Assembly (NCBI RefSeq): GCF_025466085.1
Contig: NZ_JANLOD010000068.1
Location: 124,001-188,000, forward strand
Direction: 5' to 3'
DNA: 64,000 bases
From: Pseudomonas sp. 14P_8.1_Bac3
GTDB taxonomy: Bacteria > Pseudomonadota > Gammaproteobacteria > Pseudomonadales > Pseudomonadaceae
Shown: positions 16,750 through 25,252 of the stretch, one piece after another
Numbering within the stretch: the first letter of the stretch is position 1
How the letters are laid out: each line of letters opens with the position of its first letter
Program-made: the position numbers and the translations under genes
Notes under the pieces: model-generated
Seen by the model: only the letters and a program-made list of their open reading frames with translations
What the model was told of the DNA's origin: nothing
The model's database searches: none

Positions 16750-19053
16750 ATGAGCGATTCCCAACACACCCACAAGCCCGAGTCTGGGCACGATCACGAT
16801 CACGATCACGATCACGATCACGATCACGATCACGATCACAGCCACAAGCTGCAGCCTGCACAGAAACATGACCACGGCGGGCACGGCGATGCCTGCTGCG
16901 CGTCGAAAGCGGCTGCACCGTCGCTGATCAAACTGAGCGAGACGCCGACCGCCAATGCGCGTTTGAGCAGTTTTCGCATCGACGCGATGGACTGCCCGAC
17001 CGAACAAACGCTGATCCAGAACAAACTGGGCAAGCTGTCGGGCGTGCAACAACTGGAATTCAACCTGATCAACCGCGTACTGGGCGTCACCCACGACCTG
17101 CCGAGCACCGCGCCGATCATCGAGGCGATCAAGTCCCTCGGCATGCAGGCCGAGCCACTGGAGCAGGGCGTCGAAGCACCGGCCCCGGCGCCTGAGAAAA
17201 AACCGTGGTGGCCATTGGCGCTGTCCGGCGTGACAGCGCTTGGCGCCGAGGTCATTCATTTCACCAACGCCGCGCCCAATTGGGTCGTGGCGATCATCGC
17301 GTTGATTTCGATCCTCAGCGGCGGCCTCGGCACCTATAAAAAGGGCTGGATCGCCCTGAAAAATCTCAACCTGAACATCAACGCGCTGATGAGCATCGCG
17401 GTGACCGGCGCGATCCTGATCGGTCAATGGCCGGAAGCGGCGATGGTGATGTTCCTGTTTACCGTTGCCGAGTTGATCGAAGCCAAGTCCCTGGACCGCG
17501 CGCGCAACGCCATCGGTGGTCTTATGCAGATGACGCCGGAGCAGGCCACGGTGTTACAGGCCGACGGCAGCTGGGTTGAGCAGGACGTCAAAGCCATCGA
17601 GCTGGGTGCGCGGGTGCGCGTGCGGCCCGGCGAGCGGATCGGGCTGGACGGTGAAGTGGTGGCTGGCAGCTCAACCATCGACCAGGCGCCGATCACTGGC
17701 GAAAGCCTGCCGGTTGAGAAGTCTGTCGGCGACAAGGTGTTCGCCGGCACCATCAATCAGGCAGGTTCGCTGGAATATGCCGTCACCGCCGCCGCTGGCA
17801 ACTCGACCCTGGCGCGAATCATCCACGCCGTCGAACAGGCGCAAGGCGCGCGGGCGCCGACCCAGCGTTTCGTCGACCAGTTTTCGAAAATCTACACCCC
17901 CGCCGTGTTTGCCCTGGCTCTGGCCGTGGCGGTCATTCCGCCGCTGTTCATGGGCGCCGTGTGGTTCGACTGGATCTACCGCGCGCTGGTGCTGCTGGTG
18001 GTCGCGTGTCCTTGCGCCCTGGTGATTTCCACCCCGGTGACCATCGTCAGTGGCCTCGCGGCGGCGGCGCGCAAAGGGATTCTGGTCAAGGGCGGCGTCT
18101 ATCTGGAAGGTGGCTACAAACTCGATTACCTGGCGCTGGACAAGACCGGCACGATTACCCACGGCAAACCGGTGCAGACCGATTACCTGTCGCTCGATCC
18201 GACCGCCGATGCCTCGGCGCCGGCGATTGCCGCTGCGCTGGCTGGCCGTTCCGACCACCCGGTGTCGCTGGCCATTGCCGCTGCGGCTGTGGATAAATCA
18301 TTTACGTCACAGGTTGTGGATAACTTCGAGGCGCTCGCCGGTCGCGGCGTGCGCGGTGAGATCAGCGGCCAGACTTACTACTTGGGCAACCATCGCCTGG
18401 TGGAAGAGCTGAACCTGTGTTCGCCCGCGCTGGAAGAAAAGCTGTTCGCGCTGGAAAAACAGGGCAAGTCCGTGGTGTTGCTGCTCGACACGTCCGGTCC
18501 ACTGGCACTGTTCGCCGTCGCCGATACGGTGAAGGACTCCAGCCGCGAAGCGATCCGTCAATTGCACGACCTGGGCATCAAGACCCTGATGCTCACGGGC
18601 GACAACGTCCACACTGCCCAGGCGATTGCGGCGAAGGTCGGCATCGACGAGGCCCAGGGCGACTTGCTGCCCACCGACAAACTGCAAGCCATCGAAGCCC
18701 TTTATGCACAGGGGCATCGGGTCGGCATGGTCGGTGACGGTATCAACGACGCGCCGGCGCTGGCCCGTGCCGAAATCGGTTTTGCAATGGCGGCGGCGGG
18801 GACCGATACCGCGATCGAAACCGCCGATGTCGCCCTGATGGACGACGATCTGCGCAAGATCCCGGCCTTCATTCGCCTGTCGCGGCAGACGTCGAGCATC
18901 CTCAAACAGAACATCGCCCTCGCGTTGGTGATCAAGGCGATCTTTCTTGGGGTAACCTTCGCCGGGATCGCCACCATGTGGATGGCGGTGTTCGCCGACA
19001 TGGGCGTGAGCCTGTTGGTGGTGTTCAACGGTTTGCGCCTGCTGCGCAAATAA
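16750..19053 (+). CDS. cadA: Cd/Zn/Pb-translocating P1B-type ATPase
   Basis: An inner-membrane pump exporting divalent soft metals. It has 767 residues. The N-terminus has a run of eight His-Asp pairs (residues ~14-29) plus HSHK and KHDHGGHGDACC, then a heavy-metal domain whose usual CxxC is replaced by MDCPTE (near 79). Downstream are TGES (near 315), the transmembrane CPC in VACPCALV (near 419), DKTGT (near 463), the HP motif (SDHPVSLA, near 502) and GDGIND (near 661). CPC with this architecture indicates Zn/Cd/Pb rather than Cu. It is controlled by the divergent CadR; the LysR gene follows after 16 nt. Confidence 0.95.
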   Translation: MSDSQHTHKPESGHDHDHDHDHDHDHDHDHSHKLQPAQKHDHGGHGDACCASKAAAPSLIKLSETPTANARLSSFRIDAMDCPTEQTLIQNKLGKLSGVQQLEFNLINRVLGVTHDLPSTAPIIEAIKSLGMQAEPLEQGVEAPAPAPEKKPWWPLALSGVTALGAEVIHFTNAAPNWVVAIIALISILSGGLGTYKKGWIALKNLNLNINALMSIAVTGAILIGQWPEAAMVMFLFTVAELIEAKSLDRARNAIGGLMQMTPEQATVLQADGSWVEQDVKAIELGARVRVRPGERIGLDGEVVAGSSTIDQAPITGESLPVEKSVGDKVFAGTINQAGSLEYAVTAAAGNSTLARIIHAVEQAQGARAPTQRFVDQFSKIYTPAVFALALAVAVIPPLFMGAVWFDWIYRALVLLVVACPCALVISTPVTIVSGLAAAARKGILVKGGVYLEGGYKLDYLALDKTGTITHGKPVQTDYLSLDPTADASAPAIAAALAGRSDHPVSLAIAAAAVDKSFTSQVVDNFEALAGRGVRGEISGQTYYLGNHRLVEELNLCSPALEEKLFALEKQGKSVVLLLDTSGPLALFAVADTVKDSSREAIRQLHDLGIKTLMLTGDNVHTAQAIAAKVGIDEAQGDLLPTDKLQAIEALYAQGHRVGMVGDGINDAPALARAEIGFAMAAAGTDTAIETADVALMDDDLRKIPAFIRLSRQTSSILKQNIALALVIKAIFLGVTFAGIATMWMAVFADMGVSLLVVFNGLRLLRK
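16789..16839. repeat. Tandem hexanucleotide repeat (CACGAT)8 inside cadA
   Basis: Eight perfect CACGAT units followed by CAC encode eight His-Asp pairs. The unit length is a multiple of three, so slippage would change the number of metal-binding pairs without a frameshift. Confidence 0.95.
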
Positions 19054-19069
19054 GCGATGAGGAGCGGCT

Positions 19070-19933
19070 GTGCTGAGTGCCGAGCTGAAGGCGTTTTACA
19101 TGGTGGCCCGCTTGGGCAGCATTACCCTGGCGGCGAAAAAGCTCGGCCTGAGCCAGCCCACGGTGACGACGCAGATCCGCCACCTGGAAAGCCAATACTC
19201 GGTCGAGCTGTTCTACCGGGGCGGTCGCCGCCTTAGCGTCAGCGACGAAGGCGCGCGGTTGCTGCCGATGGTCAAGGCGCTGTTGCAGCAGGAAGCCGAC
19301 ATCGAGTTTTTCCTGCGCAACAGCGGTCAGGTTCAAGGCACGCTGCGCATTGCCGCCACGGCGCCGTATTACATCCTCGATCTGGTGAAGACCTTCCGCG
19401 AGCGCTTGCCGCAGGTGGAAGTCTCGGTGGAAATCGGCAACTCACAGCAGGTGCTTGAAGCGCTGGAGGATTATCGGGTGGACGTCGCCGCGTCGTCGCA
19501 GTTGCTGGATGACGCGCGCCTGATTCGCCGGGTGCTGGGCAGCGATCCGCTGGTGTTGGCGGTGCACCGCAATCATCCGTTGGCGGTATTCGATCACGTG
19601 CCGCTCAGCGCGTTGGCCGGGCATACCTTGTTGATGCGCGAGTCGGGCTCGACGACCCGGCGGCTGACCGAGGAGCTGCTGGCCAGCGCCGGCGTGAGTT
19701 TCGGCCCGCTGCTGGAAATCGGCAGCCGGGAGTCGATTCGCGAGGCGGTGCTGCGCAATATCGGTATCAGCATCATTGCCCGGCAGGAAGTGCCGCACGA
19801 TCCGCAATTGCGCGTGCTGACCATCGAGAATGCACCGCAGATTCCCGAGTACCTGTACTGTCTCAAGGAGCGTAAAAGCGCGCGGTTGCCGGCGGCGTTC
19901 CTCGGGTTGGCGCAGGAAATGGCGCCTGTCTGA
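19070..19933 (+). CDS. LysR-family regulator, probably of phosphonate use
   Basis: A 287-residue LysR protein with an N-terminal winged helix (residues ~1-60; SITLAAKKLGLSQPTVTTQI) and a periplasmic-binding-like effector domain. It starts at GTG 19070 with GAGGAG at 19058-19063. It lies 16 nt after cadA but upstream of the aminoethylphosphonate-type transporter and catabolic genes. It resembles the LysR class seen with phosphonate operons, so that cluster is the likely target. Regulation of metal efflux is less likely because CadR already covers cadA. Part of its transcription may come from cadA read-through. Confidence 0.75.
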   Translation: MLSAELKAFYMVARLGSITLAAKKLGLSQPTVTTQIRHLESQYSVELFYRGGRRLSVSDEGARLLPMVKALLQQEADIEFFLRNSGQVQGTLRIAATAPYYILDLVKTFRERLPQVEVSVEIGNSQQVLEALEDYRVDVAASSQLLDDARLIRRVLGSDPLVLAVHRNHPLAVFDHVPLSALAGHTLLMRESGSTTRRLTEELLASAGVSFGPLLEIGSRESIREAVLRNIGISIIARQEVPHDPQLRVLTIENAPQIPEYLYCLKERKSARLPAAFLGLAQEMAPV

Positions 19934-19952
19934 TGTCTGCGTTGCCTGTGCT

Positions 19953-20038
19953 GGCCCCATCGCGAGCAGGCTCGCTCCCACAGTTGATTTGTGGTGTTGA
20001 CCGATCCCTGTGGGAGCGAGTCTGCTCGCGATGGGGCC
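19953..20038. repeat. REPIN, CGATGG type (class 3), within a longer 42-nt inverted repeat
   Basis: The arms GGCCCCATCGCGAGCAGGCT and its complement lie within longer arms at 19941-19982 and 20009-20050 that match over 42 nt with one mismatch. The outer part of each arm (GTTGCCTGTGCT and its complement) is not REP sequence. Confidence 0.9.
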
Positions 20039-20127
20039 AGCACAGGCAACCCAAATCCCCGAATACCACTATCTGCCGTTTTTGCCTCACTGCCACATGA
20101 CGGACGCATTACAACTCTAGGATGGCT

Positions 20128-20144
20128 CTCATCTGCTCGATGAG
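20128..20144 (+). other. Small hairpin overlapping the start region of the transporter ATPase gene
   Basis: CTCATC-TGCTC-GATGAG has perfect 6-bp arms and ends in the GAGG that probably serves as the ribosome-binding site for the ATG at 20153. If folded it would partly mask that site. Confidence 0.4.
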
Positions 20145-20152
20145 GTCCCTCC

Positions 20153-21220
20153 ATGAACAACCCGATCCTGACCAACCCCGGCGCCCCGATGAAGGTGCGC
20201 GGCGTGCACAAACGCTTCGGTGCCTTCACCGCGCTGGATAACGTGTCCCTGGACGTGGCGGCCGGTGAACTGGTGTGTTTGCTGGGCCCGTCGGGCTGCG
20301 GCAAAACGACGTTGCTGCGTTGCATTGCCGGTCTGGAGAAACAGGACGACGGCGAACTGTTCCTCGGTCATCGCGATGTCTCCCACCTGGCGCCCCAGGC
20401 GCGAGATTACGGCATCCTGTTTCAGTCCTACGCGCTGTTCCCCAATCTCACCGTCGAAGCGAACATTGCCTACGGCCTCGCTGGCAGTGGTCGCGACGAA
20501 GTGCGCAAGCGCGTCGGCCAGATGCTGGAACTGGTCGGCCTGACCGGCAGTGAGAAAAAGTACCCCGGCCAATTGTCTGGCGGCCAGCAGCAACGGGTCG
20601 CACTGGCTCGAGCCCTGGCGCCAGCGCCGTCCTTGTTGCTGCTGGATGAACCGATGTCGGCCCTCGACGCCCGCGTCCGCGAGCACCTGTGCACCGAACT
20701 GCGCCAACTGCAACGCAGCCTCGGCATCACCACCCTGATGGTCACGCACAATCAGGACGAGGCCATGCTGATGGCCGACCGCATCGCCGTGATGAACAAC
20801 GGCAAGGTCGAGCAATACGCCACGCCGCAGGACATCTACAACCGACCGGCCACGCCGTTCGTGGCGGAGTTCGTCGGCCAGGGCAACTGGCTGCCGTTCC
20901 ACCGCAGCAGCGACAGCCACGCCCGGGTCGGCGGGCTGAACATGCGGCTGGCCGACGGCAGTGCGAAAACCACCTCGGGTCGCTTGTTCTGTCGTCCCGA
21001 GGCAATCAACGTCAATCCGGTGGTGCACGAAGAAAACCTGTTCCCGGCCAAGGTTCGCGAAATCACCTTCCTCGGCAACCGTTGCCGCATGAGTTTCGAA
21101 CTTGATCAACTGCCGGGTCACCCGCTACTGGCGGAATTGGCGCCGGAAGCCATGCCGCGCCTCGGCACCCAGCAGATCATGGTCGCCTTGCCGCCGCGCA
21201 GCCTGCAGGTGTTCGCCTGA
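20153..21220 (+). CDS. ABC transporter ATPase, 2-aminoethylphosphonate type
   Basis: A 355-residue ATPase of the spermidine/iron/phosphonate importer group. Walker A is GPSGCGKTTLLR (near residue 43), the signature is LSGGQQQRVALARAL and Walker B is LLLLDEPMSALD. A C-terminal regulatory segment of about 110 residues follows. Its stop overlaps the permease start (TGATG), so translation is coupled. The adjacent PhnZ-like and FAD enzymes favour 2-aminoethylphosphonate or a derivative as substrate. Close relatives carry ferric iron, and the sequence alone does not rule that out. Confidence 0.8.
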   Translation: MNNPILTNPGAPMKVRGVHKRFGAFTALDNVSLDVAAGELVCLLGPSGCGKTTLLRCIAGLEKQDDGELFLGHRDVSHLAPQARDYGILFQSYALFPNLTVEANIAYGLAGSGRDEVRKRVGQMLELVGLTGSEKKYPGQLSGGQQQRVALARALAPAPSLLLLDEPMSALDARVREHLCTELRQLQRSLGITTLMVTHNQDEAMLMADRIAVMNNGKVEQYATPQDIYNRPATPFVAEFVGQGNWLPFHRSSDSHARVGGLNMRLADGSAKTTSGRLFCRPEAINVNPVVHEENLFPAKVREITFLGNRCRMSFELDQLPGHPLLAELAPEAMPRLGTQQIMVALPPRSLQVFA

Positions 21221-22944
21221 TGAGCGCGAACATCGCGCTGCCGATACCGCACAAACAGGTTCGGCAGACCTCCCGTGCCGAGATCGGCGACCGGGTGTTC
21301 GTCGTGGGTGGCAAAGTCCTGTTGCTGGTTATGCTCGGCATCGCGGTGTTGATGCCGTTGCTGGCGATCTTCTGGCGGGGTTTCAGCTCCGAAGCCGGGC
21401 AGGGCGGTGGGTGGGTTGCAGCGAAGGAACTGGTGACCAGCGCGAATTTCCACTGGTTGCTCGGCAACAGCCTGAAGGTTTCCCTCAGCGTGGCGGCCAT
21501 CGTCGTTCCGCTGGCCTACCTGTTTGCCTACGCGCTGCAACGCACATTGATTCCGGGCAAAGGCCTTTGGCGGGGTCTGTCGCTGTTGCCGCTGATGGCG
21601 CCGTCGATGCTCCCGGGCATTGCACTGGTCTACCTGTTCGGCAATCAGGGAATGTTGCGCGGCTTGCTCGCGGACAACATCTACGGCTTCTGGGGCATCG
21701 TTCTGGGTGAAGTGATCTACACCTTCCCGCACGCCCTGATGATTTTGCTGTCGGCATTGTCCCTGGCGGATGCGCGTCTGTTCGATGCCGCTTCGAGCAT
21801 GGGCGCCAGTCCGGCGAAAGCCTTTCGCAGTATCACCTGGCCGGCGACCCGTCAGGCCGTGTTCGCCGCGTTCTGTCTGGTGTTCACCCTGACCATCACC
21901 GACTTCGGCGTGCCCGTGGTGGTGGGTGGCGACTATCAGGTGCTGGCGCTGGAAGCCTACAAAGCGGTGGTCGGTCAGCAACAATTCGGTCGCGGCGCGT
22001 TGATCGGCATGGTCCTGCTGTTGCCGGCATTGTTCAGCTTCGCTGTCGATGCCTGGCTGCGTCGGCGCCACGGCGACGCCATGAGCGGCCGTGCACAAGT
22101 CTTTCAACCGGCGCCGTCTAAGCTGCGGGACGGCTGCTACCTGGCCATCGTGCTGCTGATCTGCGCGGTGCTGTTGCTGGTGTTCGGCATGGCGGTGTTC
22201 TCCTCGCTGGTGAAGTTCTGGCCGTACAACCTGTCGCTGTCGCTCAACCATTACCAGTTCAACGACACGGCGGGCGGCGGTTGGCTGGCCTACGGCAACA
22301 GCGTGAAAATGGCCCTGTGCACGGCGCTGATCGGCAGCGTGCTGATTTTCACCGGCGCCTACCTGATGGAAAAAACCAAAGGCCAGCGCGGCCTGAACCT
22401 GGCTCTGCGCCTGCTCAGTTTCGTGCCGATGGCGGTGCCGGGGCTGGTGCTGGGCCTGGGTTACGTCTTCTTCTTCAACCTCAACGACAACCCGCTGCAT
22501 GTGCTGTACGGGACCATGACCCTGCTGGTGGTGTGCACCATTGCTCACTATCTGACCACCGCGCAGATGACGGCGACCACGGCACTGCGTCAGCTCGACG
22601 CCGAGTTCGAAGCCGCGGCGCTGTCGCTCAAGGCGCCGTTGTACCGGCATTACCTGCGGGTCACCGTGCCGATCTGCCTGTCGGCGCTGCTGGACATCGT
22701 GCGCTACCTGTTCGTCTCGGCCATGACCACGGTCTCGGCCGCGATCTTCCTCTACAGCCCCGACACCATCCTCGCGGCGGTGGCGGTGCTGAACATGGAT
22801 GACGCCGGCAATGTCGGCGGCGCGGCGGCGATGTCGACTTTGATTCTGTTCACCTCGGCGGGCGTGTCCCTGCTGCTGGCCTGGGCCTCGCGCGGTTTGC
22901 TGCGCCGTTCCCAGGCCTGGCGGCAGACCGCGCCCGGCAACTGA
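21220..22944 (+). CDS. ABC transporter permease, duplicated, 2-aminoethylphosphonate type
   Basis: A 574-residue inner-membrane protein with two fused permease halves, about twelve membrane segments in all. Each half has an EAA-type coupling loop (DAASSMGASPAKAFRSITWP near residue 190; AAALSLKAPLYRHYLRVTVP near 465). The fused layout is shared by the FbpB iron permeases and the putative aminoethylphosphonate permeases. The start codon overlaps the ATPase stop by one base. The binding-protein gene follows after 33 nt. Confidence 0.8.
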   Translation: MSANIALPIPHKQVRQTSRAEIGDRVFVVGGKVLLLVMLGIAVLMPLLAIFWRGFSSEAGQGGGWVAAKELVTSANFHWLLGNSLKVSLSVAAIVVPLAYLFAYALQRTLIPGKGLWRGLSLLPLMAPSMLPGIALVYLFGNQGMLRGLLADNIYGFWGIVLGEVIYTFPHALMILLSALSLADARLFDAASSMGASPAKAFRSITWPATRQAVFAAFCLVFTLTITDFGVPVVVGGDYQVLALEAYKAVVGQQQFGRGALIGMVLLLPALFSFAVDAWLRRRHGDAMSGRAQVFQPAPSKLRDGCYLAIVLLICAVLLLVFGMAVFSSLVKFWPYNLSLSLNHYQFNDTAGGGWLAYGNSVKMALCTALIGSVLIFTGAYLMEKTKGQRGLNLALRLLSFVPMAVPGLVLGLGYVFFFNLNDNPLHVLYGTMTLLVVCTIAHYLTTAQMTATTALRQLDAEFEAAALSLKAPLYRHYLRVTVPICLSALLDIVRYLFVSAMTTVSAAIFLYSPDTILAAVAVLNMDDAGNVGGAAAMSTLILFTSAGVSLLLAWASRGLLRRSQAWRQTAPGN

Positions 22945-22977
22945 CTCACCCCCTCAACTCACCCACAGGAAAAGACC

Positions 22978-24003
22978 ATGTTCAAGCCTATGGCCCTGGC
23001 CGCTGCTGTTCTCACTGCTTTCAGCCTGAATGCCTTCGCGGCGACCACCGAGTTGACGGTGTACACCGCCCTCGAAGCCGAACAACTGAAGACCTACAAA
23101 GACGCGTTCGAAAAAGCCAACCCGGACGTCGAGATCAAGTGGGTGCGCGATTCCACCGGCATCATCACTGCCAAGCTGCTGGCGGAAAAAGCCCGCCCGC
23201 AAGCTGACGCGGTGTGGGGCCTGGCGGCGTCGAGCCTGGCGATTCTCGATCAGCAAGGCATGCTGCAAAGCTACGCGCCGAAAGACCTGGGCAAGATCGG
23301 CGGCAACTACCGCGACGCCGCCAACCCGCCCGCCTGGGTCGGCATGGATGTCTGGGCCGCGACCATTTGCTTCAACACCGTGGAGGCCGAGAAGCAGGGC
23401 CTGACCAAACCGGTGAGCTGGCAGGACCTGACCAAGCCTGAGTACAAAGGCAAGATCGTCATGCCCAACCCGGCGTCTTCCGGCACCGGTTTCCTCGACG
23501 TCAGCGCCTGGCTGCAAACCTTCGGCGAGAAGCAGGGCTGGCAGTACATGGACGACCTGCACCAGAACATCGGCCAGTATGTTCACTCCGGTTCCAAGCC
23601 GTGCAAGCTGGCGGCGGCGGGCGAATTCCCGATTGGCATTTCCTTTGAATACCCGGCCGTACAGTTGAAGCGCCAGGGCGCACCGCTGGACATCATCCTG
23701 CCGAAAGAAGGCCTGGGCTGGGAGATCGAAGCGACCGCCGTGATCAAGGGCACCCCGCATGAGGACGCGGCGAAGAAACTGGCGGATTTCTCGGCGAGCC
23801 CGGCGGCCATGGAGCTGTACAAAGAAAACTTCGCTGTCCTCGCGCAGCCGGGGATTGCCAAGCCGCAGACCGAATTGCCGGCGGATTACGAGCAGCGGTT
23901 GATCAAGAACGACTTTGCCTGGGCGTCGAAGAATCGCGACGAGATCCTGACCGAGTGGCGCAAGCGTTATGACGGCAAGTCCGAGAAAGTGGCTGCCAAG
24001 TAA
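22978..24003 (+). CDS. Periplasmic binding protein, 2-aminoethylphosphonate type
   Basis: A 341-residue periplasmic protein with a signal peptide (MFKPMALAAAVLTAFSLNAF, cleavage probably after AFA at residue 21). The mature part begins ATTELTVYTALEAEQ, typical of the type 2 FbpA/PhnS-like binding proteins. The segments VKWVRDSTG-like (KWVRDSTGIITAKLLAE) and MPNPASSGTGFLDVS line the likely ligand cleft. AGGAAAAG precedes the ATG. It is the third transporter gene of the cluster. A REPIN separates it from the two enzyme genes. Confidence 0.82.
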   Translation: MFKPMALAAAVLTAFSLNAFAATTELTVYTALEAEQLKTYKDAFEKANPDVEIKWVRDSTGIITAKLLAEKARPQADAVWGLAASSLAILDQQGMLQSYAPKDLGKIGGNYRDAANPPAWVGMDVWAATICFNTVEAEKQGLTKPVSWQDLTKPEYKGKIVMPNPASSGTGFLDVSAWLQTFGEKQGWQYMDDLHQNIGQYVHSGSKPCKLAAAGEFPIGISFEYPAVQLKRQGAPLDIILPKEGLGWEIEATAVIKGTPHEDAAKKLADFSASPAAMELYKENFAVLAQPGIAKPQTELPADYEQRLIKNDFAWASKNRDEILTEWRKRYDGKSEKVAAK

Positions 24004-24025
24004 GTTCTTTATTGGCTGACGGGCC

Positions 24026-24093
24026 CCTTCGCGGGCAAGCCCGCTCCCACATTGGAACGCGTTCTGCGGTGGGAGCGGGCTTGCCCGCGAAGG
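24026..24093. repeat. REPIN, reversed orientation (class 3), inside the phosphonate cluster
   Basis: The arms CCTTCGCGGGCAAGCCCGCT and GTGGGAGCGGGCTTGCCCGC are near-complements around a short loop. It lies in the 115-nt gap between the binding-protein gene and the FAD oxidoreductase gene. Confidence 0.9.
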
Positions 24094-24118
24094 CGGCTTC
24101 GAATTCAGGACAAACTCA

Positions 24119-25252
24119 ATGACACACCACAACGACATGCTGATCGTCGGCGCCGGCATCCTCGGCCTGTCCCATGCCTATGCCGCGGCGAAACGCGGGC
24201 TCAAGGTCCGCGTTTTTGAACGCAGCGCAACCCCGCTCGGCGCCTCGGTACGCAACTTCGGCCAGGCCCTGGTCACCGGCCAGCCGCCGGGCCCGATGCT
24301 CGAACTGGCCAGGGCCAGTCGCGATATCTGGGGCCAGTGGGCGCAGCTCGCCGGCCTGCAGCTCAAGCGCAACGGATCCTACCTATTCGCCCGGACCGAA
24401 GCTGAAGAGCATCTGCTCGAAAGCTTTTGCGCCGGTCGAGCGGTGGAGCACGGCTACCGCGTTGATCTACTGCGCGGTTCAGCCCTGCGTGATCTATACG
24501 GCGGCCAGTTCAGCCATCACCGCGCCGCGTTGCACGGTCTGGACGATCAACAACTGTATTCTCGCGAAGCGATCCCGGCGTTGATCGATTACCTGCGCCG
24601 CGAACTCGGCGTCGAGTTTCATTTCTCGACCCTGGTGCGCGACATCGAGCCGGGGCGCTTGCACAGTACGGCGGGCAGTTTCAGCGCCGGGCAGATCATC
24701 GTCTGCTCCGGTCACGATTATCAGACCTTGCTGGCCGAGCCGATCGCCGCCCTCGATCCGCAAATCTGCCGCCTGCAAATGCTCCGCGCCCGCCCGCAGA
24801 TCAACCTCGATCTGCAACACGCGCTGCTCACCGGTTTGAGTTGCGTGCACTACGGCGCCTTCGCCGATCTGCCGGAAGCGGCGGCGGTGCAGGCGCACAT
24901 CCTGCGGGACGAACCGCACCTGCACGAAAACGGCATTCACCTGCTGATCAGCCCGACGCCTTACGGTGAGTTGATCATCGGCGACTCCCACCACTATGGC
25001 AGCGACCCCTCGCCGTTCAACGCCGAGCAGGTGGACAACTGGATGATCGAACTGGCCGAGCGGACGTTGGGCTGCAAGGTGCAAGTGGTCGAGCGCTGGC
25101 AGGGTGTCTATGGTTCACGGGGGCCAGGACCGTTCTCGTTCCTGCGGCCAATGCCCGGTGTGAGCGTGGCACTGATGCACACTGGCGTCGGCATGAGCGT
25201 CGGCCCGGCGATGGCCGAACACAACGTGGCGACTGTATTGGGAGAGCTTTGA
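24119..25252 (+). CDS. FAD-dependent oxidoreductase of phosphonate clusters (DAO type)
   Basis: A 377-residue flavoprotein of the glycine/D-amino-acid oxidase fold. The FAD motif VGAGILGLSHAYAAAKRG lies near residue 11, ending in Glu of FERS, which binds the ADP ribose. SVRNFGQALVTG and the C-terminal MHTGVGMSVGPAMAEHN are family blocks. Proteins of this group in other phosphonate clusters have been reported to oxidise the C-N bond of aminoethylphosphonate or its N-methyl form; this is recalled, and activity here is inferred. Its stop overlaps the next start (TGATG), tying it to the PhnZ-like gene. Confidence 0.82.
   Translation: MTHHNDMLIVGAGILGLSHAYAAAKRGLKVRVFERSATPLGASVRNFGQALVTGQPPGPMLELARASRDIWGQWAQLAGLQLKRNGSYLFARTEAEEHLLESFCAGRAVEHGYRVDLLRGSALRDLYGGQFSHHRAALHGLDDQQLYSREAIPALIDYLRRELGVEFHFSTLVRDIEPGRLHSTAGSFSAGQIIVCSGHDYQTLLAEPIAALDPQICRLQMLRARPQINLDLQHALLTGLSCVHYGAFADLPEAAAVQAHILRDEPHLHENGIHLLISPTPYGELIIGDSHHYGSDPSPFNAEQVDNWMIELAERTLGCKVQVVERWQGVYGSRGPGPFSFLRPMPGVSVALMHTGVGMSVGPAMAEHNVATVLGEL

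Noticed and set aside
16789..16839. Tandem repeat considered as a CRISPR-like or regulatory repeat
   Set aside because: The units are 6 nt without spacers, in frame within cadA, and encode His-Asp pairs.
21118..22650. 510-codon open frame opposite the phosphonate permease gene
   Set aside because: The product is a Gln/Arg/His-rich string without motifs; the plus strand encodes an obvious duplicated permease coupled to its ATPase.
20153..24003. Ferric-iron (FbpABC-like) transporter as the main call
   Set aside because: The architecture is shared with iron importers, but the coupled FAD oxidoreductase, PhnZ-like oxygenase and LysR type favour a phosphonate. Iron is kept as an alternative in the entry.
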